DNA of 64,000 bases from Certhia americana (GCA_018697195.1 CM031878.1:72237285-72301284); one strand, 5' to 3'. Positions 13,341 through 25,416 are shown, counted from the first letter of the stretch. A program made the numbers and translations. The notes: generated by a model from the sequence alone, not told the origin.

Positions 13341-13359
13341 TTTTTTTTGTTCTGTTTAG
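13341..13359 (+). promoter_or_regulatory. EDIL3: Polypyrimidine tract and acceptor of penultimate exon
   Basis: The tract is eight T, then GTTCTGTTTAG, directly before VDLL. A longer T-rich stretch (13226-13320) lies just upstream. It fixes the exon start at 13360. Confidence 0.85.
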
Positions 13360-13515
13360 GTTGACCTGCTCATCCCTACAAAGATCACTGGGATTATCAC
13401 CCAAGGAGCTAAAGATTTTGGCCACGTCCAGTTCGTGGGGTCTTACAAGCTTGCTTACAGCAATGATGGGGAGCACTGGAAAATATACCAGGATGAAAAG
13501 CAGAAGAAGGACAAG
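13360..13515 (+). CDS. EDIL3: EDIL3 penultimate coding exon (second discoidin domain, part)
   Basis: This 156-bp exon encodes 52 residues in phase 0, beginning [15 protein letters not shown] and continuing through [20 protein letters not shown] to end QDEKQKKDK. The sequence matches EDIL3 (EGF-like repeats and discoidin domains 3, DEL-1) and not its paralogue MFGE8. EDIL3 is a secreted matrix protein with three EGF repeats (an RGD in the second binds alphaV integrins) followed by two F5/8 type C (discoidin) domains that bind phosphatidylserine and glycosaminoglycans. This exon covers the middle of the second discoidin domain. The acceptor is a long T-rich tract ending TTCTGTTTAG; the donor is AAG|GTAAAG. 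Both neighbouring introns are in phase 0, so the exon joins directly to 23124. Of 52 codons, 32 end in G or C, and there are two CpG dinucleotides. The residue after the HW motif is K, where I recall T in the human protein; this was not checked by alignment. The earlier exons lie upstream of the window. Confidence 0.96.
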
Positions 13516-14280
13516 GTAAAGCAAAGAGAAAAATCGGTATTTTGGTGGTGGTAACACACCTGAGGAGAGTCTGCAGGTTATTCCATTGGGTTCCATGTGC
13601 ATGGAGTCAGGGTGAGTAAAAGAGTCACACAGCACCATGACATTCAGAGTGCAGGGATATCACACCAGAGCCATGCACCTGATTTAATGCTGTTAAATAC
13701 AGGGCATAAAACTTTACAGCTCTCCATTAATCAGAGCTATTTCTTCATTTGACCCTAGAGCAGAAGGTGTATAAATAGCAATGTATTTGTATATTCAAAA
13801 GAAAAGTGTTTCAGTGAATTTTTTGGGTAAGTATGGACTATTTTCAGTGATTTTCTGTGAAGCATTTCCTTGTTACCCAGCCATTTTGGACAGTTTTTTT
13901 TTTTTTTTCCTGGAAATTAACAGCTAAGGTTTCAAACATCCACTGAAAATATTATTTTTATTATGCCATAAAATGAATACAAAACATAAAAAATGTTTCA
14001 CAACTTCCTCTGCAAATATTTAATGAGAGACATAGGGAAAGTATAGGTTTACGGATTGATTTACCTGGAAGCATTTAACTTTTCTCTCATTATTCATTAC
14101 ACCTTTCCTTTAAACTGTATAACACTTTTATACTGCAAATACGTGAATTTCATAATAACATCTGTTAAGAAAAAATACTACAGCATGTGTCGCTTAGGGA
14201 AATGTTAACCAAGATGACAAAATGTGAATTATTTATTAAATATCTTTGTGGAGTTATGTCTGATTGAAACAAAAGATAAA

Positions 14281-14630
14281 TTTATTGAAACACCAGATGG
14301 CTGATGCGTCTGATAAAATCTCAAATCTTGGTATTCGGGGAGATAGATGTTCAGACTCCCACTTATATTTCTTATTATAAATAAAAATTCTTCGGGAAAT
14401 AAACCGACATATTCTTCACGTTAAGTCAACCAAATTAATTTTCTTTCAAACAGTGAGAAAACTTCTGATATGCATTGAAATGTGTTGTGTGAGAACAGGG
14501 AGACCTAATGATGAGAGGTTAGACAATGGCATCTCCCACATTGTACAGATATTAACTGATTGATTAAATGCCATTGATTAGGGGAACGTGTCCTAAATTA
14601 CTGGATTAACTATTTCAAACAGATTTTTTT
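14281..14630. promoter_or_regulatory. Candidate conserved non-coding block in last intron
   Basis: This unique sequence contains no repeat and retains CpGs in an otherwise CpG-poor AT-rich intron (GATGCGTCTG, TATTCGGGGAG, TTCTTCGGGAAA, AACCGACAT, CACGTT, GAACGTGTCC). It also contains homeodomain-like words (TGATTGATTAAAT, CCATTGATTAG). It is only a candidate; conservation cannot be tested here. Confidence 0.25.
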
Positions 14631-15939
14631 TTTAATTCTTTTTTTTTTTTAATTTTCTGTTCTTTTTTCTAAAAGGATTTCCTGATAGGCAAAACAAATA
14701 CCAGGTTTTTTAGCCGCCTGGCTCAGAAGGTTCTGATACCAGTGATTGTGGATGTGTCTGGTATAACTGGTTGTCAGACAAAAATAGGAAACAAACAGCT
14801 CACACTTCACAGGCATACCACAAATACATTCAATTTAAGTGACAGATAGGAACTTCAGTACTTTGTACACATCCTATTTTAAATCCCTGGCATTTTAAAA
14901 AAAAAGAGAGGAAAAAGTTCTGATGTGAAAGAAATGTCTTTAAGCCAAACTTGTGCTGTGGATGCTTGCTTTCATTTTATTGTAAAGGAGAACAAGGGTT
15001 GGAGTCCCTGGTGATAACACAGTCACAGCAAATCTAAAAGAAAATTCACTCTAACTTAAAGTACTGTTCCAGTCTACATTTGTTTGTACCACTGGCCAAA
15101 GCAATTAAATTGTTTTTGCCTTCTTCATCAGATGGACTGTTAATTGCTACACACATATTCCATTAGGAACAATGGAAAAATTTTAATTGTTGTCTCATTT
15201 AAACACATCACACCCTGTACTAATTACCATCCCTAAATAAATATAGAATAAAATAGATGCATATTATTATGATTCTTTAACAAGTCAAGATCAATTAAAA
15301 GCACAATAAGATCAAATGCACTTCACTGGAAATTAGAAGTTAGGTTCTCTGAATCTAAATTTGTACAAATAAACAAACAAATTCACTCGATTTCAGCCCA
15401 GACCTCAGCCTTTGATACACAAACATCAAACTAAAATATCTGGTTTCAGGGTGTTTTTTATCTATATACAAACATCCAGAAAAGTTCAAAGTTTGATGAC
15501 AGAGTCTGACTTTCCAGAAGTCAGTGAACTTGGCAAAACTTTTTAGGATGAATGACTGGAAAGGGTCTCAAGACAGAACTTAGGCATGAACCTTTTGACC
15601 TCCAAATGTACTGTGGTCCTCCCCTCCTATGCCCTCAGCATAAAATGGAATTCAAGAACCCCCAAGCCCCTTCTTGTCACCTTGGAGTAGGTGCAGACAG
15701 TTAAATTTCAGAGCTAGGGCTTAATTCATTCACCTGTCCTTCACCTCAGACAAGGCTGTACCATCCTCCATCAGATTATTATTTAATAAGGTCCAAGAGA
15801 CAGACCGTGATGAAAATTCTATAAACAGTCAGCTCCAGTGTTTAAATATCCTCTAAAGTGGAAATGTGGCTTATCCTCCTTGCTGCCATACACCCAGCCT
15901 GATCTCAGAGGACACAAAAACCGATTTTATCTTTCTTTT

Positions 15940-15966
15940 GTTTGGTTGGTTGGTTGGTTGATTGGG
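15940..15966. repeat. (GGTT)n microsatellite
   Basis: About five GGTT units ending in GATTGGGG; short and within the last EDIL3 intron. Confidence 0.8.
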
Positions 15967-18900
15967 GTTTTTTTTGTTTTGTTTTGGTTGGAGTACTTCA
16001 ACCTATTTCTTCTCAGTTTCCATCATCCATTTCGTGACTGAGAATGCATAAATTTCTTCAGCCAGAGGAGTGGAGTATCACCCAGTAAACCCTTTTTGAC
16101 ACCAAACCCCTCCTCACCATTCCAGCTGGGTGGATGCAGTGCTCCCATGGGACTTTCCCACTGGATAGAAACCCTGGCCTGTGCACACTGGGACAGAAAT
16201 ATAACTAAAAATAAAATCACAAGGAGAAAAAGCAGTGCTGTACCTCGTCCATGAGGAGCAGGAGAGGAATAGTACCACTGGTCCTGTCTGACATTATCAC
16301 CTTTGCACAGGATCCACTACAACTCTTTCTCTTAAAGTAAGATACAAGATTTGCTCTCAAATGTAAGAAAACTGTGAAATAAATCAAGATTTCTCAAAAA
16401 AGTGATCATTCTGTGAAACATTATGTCTGTTTTCAGGAGATACAGAAGGGGGGTAAAAGCTATCAACAGCAGCAACTATAAATTATTCATATTTTACCCT
16501 CATTAGTTCTATTTATTAACTGAACATCTTGATTCATTCTACGGAGGATAGAACACATGGATTTCTTATTTCTCCTGCAGGTGATTTAGTCACCTTGTAC
16601 TCATCCTTGTTTAACCTTGTGATCCTTGTTTAACCATCAAAAAAGTTTAGGGTAAAGTTGGATCCAAAACATTTTAGGGAAAGGAAGACAGGATGAAAGG
16701 GAAAAAGTAACTTTTAAAGTCACAGACACAAAAAATTATGGAGATATTGTTAGGCTGGCAATAATGACTTGTGAGTGAATATTGTGACTGTGTGATGAAA
16801 TTGTGACTTTATAATTTAGGCAAGAGCTGAGAACTTAATCCCATCTGGTGCTTAGCATCTCACTGCTGATCTTTTTATAGGATGTGTCCTAGCATATCAG
16901 CAGATCTCACTGAATTCCTGGGGCTGTTCACTTATCCCTCATCATCATTTTTTGAAGTTTACTCACAAAGGAGAAAATGACTGTTCTCTTGTACTATGTT
17001 GTATACAATACATTGTATTTTATTTACTTATTTGTATAAATACATAAAATATAATCTCTTGCACACTGTGTGCAGCCTGTAAATCGAGTCAATCCTTAAC
17101 CAAGCAGTAGTTTAGAGGAGAAGAAAATAGGGTGTTCAGTTTTTGCACTATTTCACGTGGAAAAGCTGTTCCAAGAACAGTGTCTCCTGCAGCTCCTTCT
17201 TGGCTTCTGCCATTTTAATGGCCAGTAATTTAATTTCACATCTGTGCTGAATTCCTATGAAGGCAGACAAAAATGTTACTGGAAGAAAAAAAAAAAAAAA
17301 TTAAAAGATAATTAAAAAGAAAATGGAGCTTTCTCATTCATTTTAAATAGTTTGAATGAGTTGCCTGGAAAAAATATGAAAACTTAGCCCTGTTGCCTTT
17401 AAGAAGCAAAATAAATTACATTGCAGACTGCCACATAGGAAGAAAATATATTTTAGAAGCAGGACCAGAGCTAATAGCTATCTTGTTCTTCTCAACTAGA
17501 GGTCAGTAGCTCACTATGCCTCCAGAGCTGAGGATGTCCAAACCAAATTTGACCTTTTTCTTTTTTTTTTTTTTCCCTTTTTTTTTTTTTTTTTTAAATC
17601 ACATTCCACATGTGATTTATAAATTGCACAGCCTGCTGTAGGTAACTCAAGGCCAGCTGCAGTGTCAAATGCCATTTCAGAGGCTGTTTTTTTACAGGAA
17701 GATGAGAACATTTGAAAGTAGCCTAAATGAGTCTGGCAGTCTGCAGCACTGCCAGTCATCATCAGCTATCAACAGTGCAATTAAGTGCAGGTAGGCAATA
17801 TCCAGGATGCAAATGACCACTGGGTTTGTGCACAAAATGATGAACTAGTTATAATTTATACATTTCTGAATGTACAGTCCATTGCCAGGGTGAGAGGAGA
17901 CAAGAACATACTTATTAAGGAAAAGTAAGATCATGTTGGGTTAAAAGTCTTTCTGCTAGATTTTCTAATTTTTTTTCTGATGATATTTAATTATTATAAT
18001 ATCTGGTTTACACTGATAGATTCAATTCCTACATAGAATCTTCATACTTGGTACAGGTAATGAATTTTTTTTTTTAGTAATATAACTTAAATTATTGCTA
18101 TTTGACAGTATTATCTGCTATAGTAGTTGTAATTTCTAATCTAAGTGACTTTTTTATCTGCACTGGTTTAAATTATGAGTGACTGCCACAACTTTGAGCT
18201 GAATTATCATGATTTGTGTCAGGTGAAGATGCAGCTATGCTAATTTTGGATGTGCCCTCAGCACACACCACTCTCCCTCACACCAGGGAGGAAGACAAAA
18301 TGGGTAAAACAAAAAATGCTCATATTGACAACCTACCTTAAATTTCTGTAAGCATTTCTGGAGGCAGGTTGGTCTTCAAAATATTTCTCTTTTTGGCCTT
18401 TTAACCTCCTATGAGCCACCCACAGTGGACTAAATGTACATCTTTGTAGCATCAACATGTAGATCAGATGGGAAAGACAGTATGAGAATATGACAGTATG
18501 TATCATAAATTTAAAAGTTTTATCTCCCTCTGTCTGTTCTGAACATGAAGAAATAATAAAGGCAGCATAAAGATATTCATGGATATGATATGTATGTACT
18601 TTATGCATGGTAGCTGAGAGAAAGAATGTCTTTTTCTCCTCTTATTCACTCCAAAAATACATGTGCCCACACACATGCATGTGCCACCTTTATTTTTCTC
18701 AGTATTGAGATGTTCTGCACTGAAGCAAACTCCAAACAGGAGCCATGACTGGATATTCTTTATAAAATATTCTCCCTCTAATATGAGCAGGATTAACTGC
18801 TCCACGAAATAAATAACGTTTTTAAAATATTCTGCTCAGTGTGAAAAATGTTAAGGTACAGCAGGCAACATTCCTTTCCCCAAGCTGCTAATCCTTAGGT

Positions 18901-19212
18901 ATTTCTCCTAAATTATTCTGTCTTAAAACAGTTTTCTTTTTAAAAGTCTAATCAACTTACATTTTCATTATCTGGATTTTCTGCTAATTGCATAAAACAC
19001 TTCATTTATGTTGAAAAAAATCTCACTGAATGTTTGAAATCAATACATTCAAATTGCTTGCTGGACACGAGTATAAAGAAGATTTGTTTGTATTTCGGAC
19101 TTTTCAGGAGAGAATATCAGTACTCATTTTCCTGACTTTCACTCTTCCTTACATAAAGTAATCATGAATAAAGTTATCATATTTAAAAGTACAGCAGCAT
19201 GCATTTTCTGGC

Positions 19213-19243
<31 letters not shown>

Positions 19244-19718
19244 ACAGCTCAGCTGCAAGAGACTGAGTTACAGAGGAGCTATACATGGGTGTGGAGGGTC
19301 TGTATGTGTAAAATTGCTACAGCTGCTGAGTAAATATTTCAGCAAGTTACACCTTTTGGGTGTGCAGACTGACATAAATAGATACAGACACTGCAAAATC
19401 TGAAACATTCTACAACAGGGTCACTAAAAAGCAGGAGCTCTTTTATGAAAGAAAAGTCACCTTGTAACGTGGCAGCCTCTGGTTGTGGGGAGGGTGAAGC
19501 TCTGTCCAAAGGAAGGAGCATCCTGTAGTAGATGACCAGAAAATTGGAATTACGTCTTAGGACTTCAGCTGTTATATTTGTCATGTATTTGTAAATACAA
19601 ACATTGCAGTTGTTTATTGCAGAACTCCAAAGTCCACACTCAGTGTTCAGCTGCTGCTTTCCCATTTGGGGCAGACACAGCAATTCCTCTCCAGGCCTGG
19701 CACTCAAGGACACCTCAC

Positions 19719-19996
19719 TGCCTCAGGCCCTGAGAGATGGAAACAAAAGGGACTTGGGGGGCAGCAAACTTGGGCGGCATTGAATTCTTTCCTGCAGCTT
19801 TTATTGGGAGATTAACCCCCAAAATGGCCCAAATTTATCAAAGTGTGAAACCCCTGACCCCTGCTCCATTTTGTAGGACCATGTAGGCCATGTAGGCCCT
19901 GGGGGCTTTCTCAGCCCTAAATCTACCTGAAGGCCTTTCAATAAATACAACTCCTTTTATTCCTTTAACTCTATCCTCTGGTTTTAGTTAGTCCCA
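19719..19996 (+). mobile_element. Probable solo LTR (endogenous retrovirus type)
   Basis: A 278-bp block begins TGCCTCAGGCCCTGAGAG and ends GTTAGTCCCA. It carries CAATAAATACAACTCC at 19938-19955 followed by a T-rich downstream stretch, the layout of an avian LTR with its polyadenylation signal. I recall similar passerine LTR ends. No target-site duplication is evident, so the edges are approximate. Confidence 0.5.
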
Positions 19997-22718
19997 AAAA
20001 TGCATCAGGAAAAGTAAGGCTGTTTTTCTTCCCTAGTCCCTCTCCCAGCTCTGAATTCTTTGGGTTTCTTTTTTTTCTGTCCTTAATAGCCCCAGCTGTT
20101 TTCCCCCCTACAATTTATCTGATCTTTAGCAGTGGTTAAAGGCTGTGGAAGCTGTGCCACAGTTTAATTATGTGTTGAAAGGGGAACGGTGACCTTTAGA
20201 TGGCTCTGGACGACCCTGCTATCATTGCCTGTCCCCTCCTGGCCCTGCTGAGGGGACACTGCAATATTGTCTGCTATCGATTTTCCCCACACCACTTATG
20301 GTTTTAGAGACATCTACAGTATCTCCTCTCAGGCTGAAGAGACTTATCTGTTTAATAACTGCCAAAAAAAACCTCCTTCTTGCTGTTTCTTTCACTGTGT
20401 TTGCTGTTTTGGGATGAGGCAGGAGCAGACCTGCACTCACCCAGAACTGAAAATGAAGTGCACTGGCTGTGTGTGCTGATACATTGATAATTTACATTCT
20501 GCTCTTTATTTCTTGAGCACAAGACACCCTGCCGTTGTTCCATCACTGGGATTTTTTTTTTTTTTTTCGCATCAAGCTTTATGCTGTAATTTCAACATCA
20601 GCCTCTGAAATCTTAAAAAGTCATGGCAGTCTTCAGAGCTATTCTAAAAAAACTTCTCAGAAACACATCTGAGGAATGGTCATTGAGAGGCATCAGCTTA
20701 TCAATGGTTTTAATTGCTTTGGTGGCTTATTTAGTATTGACTGCTTGGGCATAAAGCAACAGGGAGATAAAGAAAAATTACTTTTAGCTACAGAAATAGC
20801 TTTATTTTCTACTGATAAATCATGTTCTGTCCTTTGTCCTTCCTGTTCCTTCCAAATTCCTTGACTCCATTAGTGAATTGAGGCCAAAGGAAAATGAAGA
20901 GTGGGAAAAGATATAGTTTTTCCCATAAGAAATTTTCCATGGGGCCACAGAAAAAGAAGAGTATATTTCTGTTAGGATGTTATATTTCATGCAGGTTCCA
21001 TTTGTGGATAATGACCCTTACTTTCTGGTAATTTATTTCCCTTAAAATCCTTCCTCTGATCTAACACATTTAGTTAATTTCTTCAAAGTAGATTTTGAAT
21101 TTTGAAGGCAGGTGTATTTCATATTTGCATAAAATAACCTCTGAGACAGATGACTTAGACTTCAAGTAATAATGAAATCATGCATGAGTTAAAAATAAAA
21201 TTTAATTCTTGTTTTCCTGTTGTAAGTAAATGGCATAATCCTCTCTCCTTCAGCTATATTTGTTGCTGGTTTTGCATCACATAAATTTATTTATCTTGCC
21301 TATCTATATGCAGATATGAGAACTAGGGCTGTAGAAATGTTCCTTTGTCTAGCCTGGCAAAAAATATCAACAGATATTTTGCATGCTTGTGCAAGAAATT
21401 GAATTTTTAAAAATAAAAACACTTTTAAGCTTTCTTAGCTTCATTTTGGGTTTTGGAGGTTCCACTGTAATTTCAAATATGAATTCAGTTACATTACTTT
21501 TTGCTAAAAGTTAAACTGGATTTGAGGTGCAAACCTTGCTAGCCCATGCTCCTGCTGATTTATGTATCAACACTATTCTTGGGCAGAAAACAATTTTGCC
21601 TGTGCTAAATAATTTTGTTTGTTTGTTTATATCCCTTAGACCCACAAAACTGATGTTTCTGTGATCATTTTCTCTGCTACTTTATCCATCTATCATCTCC
21701 CACATCCTTTCATGCTCCCACTTCTTTGATGGCAGATGAGAAGGGAAACTCGTCACTTGTAAAAAGAGCATCACCTGGGGAGGGCACATATTTTGTTTAA
21801 TGTCTTGAAAGGACAGCACTGGAGAGAAGCTGCCAAAATCCAAAGAGGTGCAGCACAAAAAAGCTTTGTGAACATGTCACAAAGGAACCAGATTCAGGCC
21901 CGTTAGATCAGCCACCTTGGACTTCAAACTCAGATATTTTCCCAAGAACTTCTAGGAATCCTGTAATTCAGCATTAATTCAGTCATATAAGCACTTCTCC
22001 AGGAGGTCCATATTCTTCTCTGCATGATGCAAATGACAGTCATTCATTTCCAGTTGAAAAGCCATCAGGTTCAGTTTTTACAAATGAGAAGAGAATTGGC
22101 TGACATTTTAAGAGAATGAACATTTCCCATAAAAACTGAAAATAACCCAAGGGGATAATCTGATCATTTTGCCAAAAATTGGTGCTGTGGCCTTTGAATT
22201 TAAATAGTGGCTGGCAGGGGAAAAATCTGGCACTGATTTATTGCAGTCAAGAGTTTTATAATTCACTTTTGTGTGGGTTAACCAATACAGGTGGAAATAA
22301 GATCATAACATGCACTGTACTGTGCTAGGATATTTGACTTTTATCACAGCCTGATGCCCTTAATTCATCTGCCGACTTTTGTCTGACATGAGAAGGTAAT
22401 ATCCTTGATAATCACCCATTTTACAAGGGTTTATACAGTTGCATCCCAGCTACGTTCATAAGTGATATGAATAAAAAATTCTTAACTTTAATTATTAATG
22501 TTATTTTCTCGGAAACAGTAACAAGATCTCATGGGATTAATTTGAGATGGCGCAAATGCCAAGTAAAAAGACATTTAATTTTTAAAATGTTAACGATTTT
22601 TTGTGTAACTTTCAGAGCACGGCCCTGGCGGAAATGTGGGTGAAACTTTGAGTTGAAGGCTCTACCTGCACCAGGGCTGAGTGTGAATGAATCACAAGGT
22701 CTTAGCAGAGGCAGGGGC

Positions 22719-22960
22719 TCATGGAATCACAGATTTGGTTTGGAAGGGACTTTTGGAAAGCCAGTGCCACGGCAGGGACACTGTGCCAGGTGCTCCCAGC
22801 CCCAATGTCCAACCTGGCCTTGACCACTGCCAGGGATCCAGGGGCAGCCCGAGCTTCTCTGGGCACCCTGCGCCACGGTCTGCCTATCCTGCCAGGGGAG
22901 GATTCCTTCCTGAATCCTGCTCCAAACCTTCTCTTCGCTGCTTTAAGTTTAAACAGTGTT
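22719..22960 (-). mobile_element. CR1 LINE 3'-end fragment near last EDIL3 exon
   Basis: The plus strand shows TCATGGAATCACAG, GTTTGGAAGGGAC, CAGGTGCTCCCAGCCCC, AATGTCCAACCTGGCC and, at the far end, TTTAAGTTTAAAC, which follow the order of an antisense CR1 tail. It ends about 160 bp before the last exon. Short open frames across it (for example 22687-22962) are CR1 shadows, not genes. Confidence 0.88.
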
Positions 22961-23007
22961 AAAAGCTGTGCATCTCAATGATAAAAACTCATCACAGATC
23001 CAGGGCC

Positions 23008-23035
23008 GTCGGCGTTCTGCTGTCGGCATTCTGCT
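23008..23035 (+). repeat. 14-bp tandem repeat, two copies
   Basis: GTCGGCGTTCTGCT (23008-23021) is followed directly by GTCGGCATTCTGCT, one base different. It lies about 90 bp before the last EDIL3 exon and contributes CpGs to the local GC-rich block. Confidence 0.9.
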
Positions 23036-23123
23036 CAAAACTCCTCGTCGCTTCCTTACAGGCATTCCAGAGGAGGGAGGGGAACTTCCACTAAAACCTA
23101 AAGCCCGCTGCTTCCCGTTGCAG

Positions 23124-23273
23124 GTGTTCCAGGGGAACTTCGACAACGATACGCACCGCAAGAACGTCATTGAGCCGCCGATCGTGGCCCGGCATGTGCG
23201 CATCCTGCCCTGGTCCTGGTATGGCCGCATCACCCTGCGGTCCGAGCTGCTGGGCTGCGCGGCCGAAGACTGA
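23124..23273 (+). CDS. EDIL3: EDIL3 last coding exon with stop codon
   Basis: This exon has 49 codons plus TGA and encodes [14 protein letters not shown], then [17 protein letters not shown], ending AAED. It is the C-terminal end of the second discoidin domain. The cysteine four residues before the end is the usual closing cysteine of the F5/8C fold, and the RILPWSW and RSELLGC motifs are diagnostic of EDIL3. The acceptor is GCTTCCCGTTGCAG|GTG, in phase 0 with the previous donor, 9608 bp upstream. The open frame extends 56 codons upstream to an ATG at 22956, but that part is intron: it contains the acceptor and has no discoidin similarity. Base use is unlike the previous exon: 44 of 49 codons end in G or C, and I count 16 CpGs in 150 bp. 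The tail AAED replaces the acidic TEEE tail I recall in human, and PPIV replaces PPIY, so the last residues look lineage-specific. Confidence 0.97.
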   Translation: MFQGNFDNDTHRKNVIEPPIVARHVRILPWSWYGRITLRSELLGCAAED

Positions 23274-24800
23274 GCCCACCCCGCTCCCCCTGTAGAAGAA
23301 GCCTGTAGGATGCTGAGTGGGGTTTCTTTCCATGAACCAGTGCTCGCTCATTTCTATGGTAGGCCGCTAGCTGTCTTTCGCCAGGAGGTCTAAGCCTGCC
23401 CTTTTAAAACGATCTGATCCAGAAATTTGGTTTTTTTTGCCCTTGAAATCTGTTGGTATTGTCCCTTCTGCTGTGGAATTATCCTCCTAGTTCTCCCTTT
23501 GAGTTGTTCACCACCAGTGGAAACGCGTTGAGGGAAGAGAGAGACAGAAAGAAAACAGCAGCATCCTTTTTACAAGGGAAGAGAAATAGTGTGATGAAGC
23601 TCATTTGCAGCTTCAGGAGCACTGGGCTGACGAGTTGTCCATAAATCATAACGTCATCTTACTTGCAAAAAGTGATACTGCAGCTTTTAGCAATAAGTTT
23701 ACTTGGGGATGACTGCATTATAGTAATTGTGCCTATCAAACACTATGTCAGTTCTTACGACATATATTTTGGGAAATTCTCCGTGGTACTGTAAAACTCG
23801 GTACCTGTGATGTTACGAGCTACCTTTCACCACTTTCATCCAGACAGCAGAGTCCACGCACCTGGAGGGTTTTCCCAACTGCCCCATTTTCCTTCTCTAT
23901 TTTGCATGCTGTAGACACGGCCTCCTTCTTTTCTGTTTAGTATCACACTGCTGGTGTTGTTTTCCTTGGAAGATGTCACCTGTTTGCATACGTAATCGAA
24001 ACAGTGTATTGTGAAGTTAATGAATTTGCCAAAGTTTACTAATTTGCAAAGTTTCTGCGTGCTTTTTCACGGAGACTAAGGCGAGGCACCAGGCTGTTTG
24101 TGGTGTCTCATCTTGGGTGCCCACACTGTGCATCAGAAATCCCATTCCAGGATGATTTTTCCAGGGGTCAGCACACAGCCCTAGACTGTGAACTGCCCAC
24201 CACATTACTGATTTCATAAATGATCTGAATTCCTAAGAGGAGGAAAATGTGGGGTGAAGGAACCAGGTGCTAAAAAAACACAGGAGGAATGACTCCCTTA
24301 CTGACAGGAAACCCTCTCTCTTTTGGCTCTTCCTAAAGTCACAGCTTTCCTCCCGAAAAAGGTAAGAGGTGACATAGGAGCACACTAAAGTCTGGCCCTT
24401 ATCACCCTCTGCTCCTAAAAATTCTTTTCAGGCACACACCAGTGAGCCACCAGGAGGCTTCCCATCTACGGGAATGCTTCCCACACAGCATGGTAGCAAC
24501 CCAAATTTAAAAAGTAGTTTTTTAGGAGGAAAAATGGAGCAGTAGGGGGCACATTCTCCCCGGTGCCTCAGTCTCCCCTGCTGATTGAGATAACAATACC
24601 AACCTTTGAAGAGCAATCCAAGTTCCCTTGGAGTAAAGTGCTCTGGGACTACATTAGAGCAGCACCTCAGTCAAAAAAAGAAAAAGATTCTAGGACAAGG
24701 AGTGAGGGGACATTTTATCTGTTACCTAAAACAACAGCACTTGGGATTACTGCCAACCTTTTAATTTCATAACATGCTAATGTGGAGAGAAAGAGAGAAT

Positions 24801-24820
24801 GAGAGAGAGAGAGAGAGAGA
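24801..24820. repeat. (GA)n microsatellite in 3'UTR
   Basis: About ten GA units, flanked by further GAGA-rich sequence. It would be transcribed in the EDIL3 mRNA. Confidence 0.85.
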
Positions 24821-25416
24821 GCGAGATGAGCTGCATGTTTCAGCAAATGTCACTGAATTTATACTTTCTATCACTGTTCCATTCTCACCAAAACTCTGAA
24901 GTATGAACTTGGGCACTGCTTCCCAGGCCAGCAGCTAGCTGGCCCACAATCTGCAAAGGGCAAAGTTTACCTTGGAAACAAAATGGTTTGGATTTCGAAA
25001 AAACCTGCATTTAATCACACATTCTCCACCACAGACTAAATATATATTATCCATTGAACTGTGAAAGACTCTAGAATAGCAGCCAGGAATTTTACATACA
25101 AGAATTGGGGATATAATGGTGGCGGTTTTCTGATAGTGTCACTTAAACTGTCACATTTTAGCAAACAGAACACCCTGCCTCTACAAAATGACTTAATCCT
25201 TAAACTGTATTTATACAAGTATTTATTTTATAAGGCTTAGACATTTAAAGACTTCTAAAGAAGAGTCCTGTAAAGGTAAAAGTATGTGTAAGAAATGTTG
25301 AGGTCCTGTGCAACACTGCTAAGTTTGTTCTTTATTTTTTACTTTGTGCTGCATAACAAAAGCCACTAGACTGTTACTGTCTTGTCTGTAACTGTGTTAA
25401 CAGCATTCCTTAATGA

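Larger units (their letters stand above)
1..13359 (+). other. EDIL3: EDIL3 upstream intron, 3' portion
   Basis: This AT-rich non-coding sequence runs to the acceptor AG at 13358-13359; its 5' donor lies outside the window, so the intron is longer than 13.3 kb. It contains no exon I can recognise. Contents are simple repeats (149-230, 1304-1373, 2209-2238, 4601-4703, 7026-7127, 7955-8035, 12145-12180), one assembly gap, one duplicated block of about 400 bp, and an antisense CR1 tail at 11760-11900. The stretches 4100-4560 and 6340-6760 are unique and balanced in composition, and may hold regulatory sequence. Confidence 0.85.
13516..23123 (+). other. EDIL3: EDIL3 last intron
   Basis: The intron is 9608 bp with GT at 13516 and AG at 23122-23123. 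It is mostly unique AT-rich sequence. Recognisable contents are several poly-T/poly-A runs (13898, 14626-14652, 17558-17597, 19218-19242), a probable LTR at 19719-19996, a CR1 remnant at 22719-22960, and a CpG-containing block at about 14281-14630 that could be a conserved element. I see no other exon in it. Confidence 0.85.

Noticed and set aside
19339..19713. 124-codon minus-strand frame
   Set aside because: No domain recognised, lies within an EDIL3 intron, and its composition matches its surroundings.
22956..23273. 105-codon frame starting with ATG at 22956 as a separate gene
   Set aside because: Only the part from 23124 is coding (EDIL3 last exon); the upstream part is intron with a clear acceptor at 23122-23123.
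13360..23273. MFGE8 instead of EDIL3
   Set aside because: The ending RSELLGC plus tail, the RILPWSW motif and the [20 protein letters not shown] stretch fit EDIL3 better than MFGE8.
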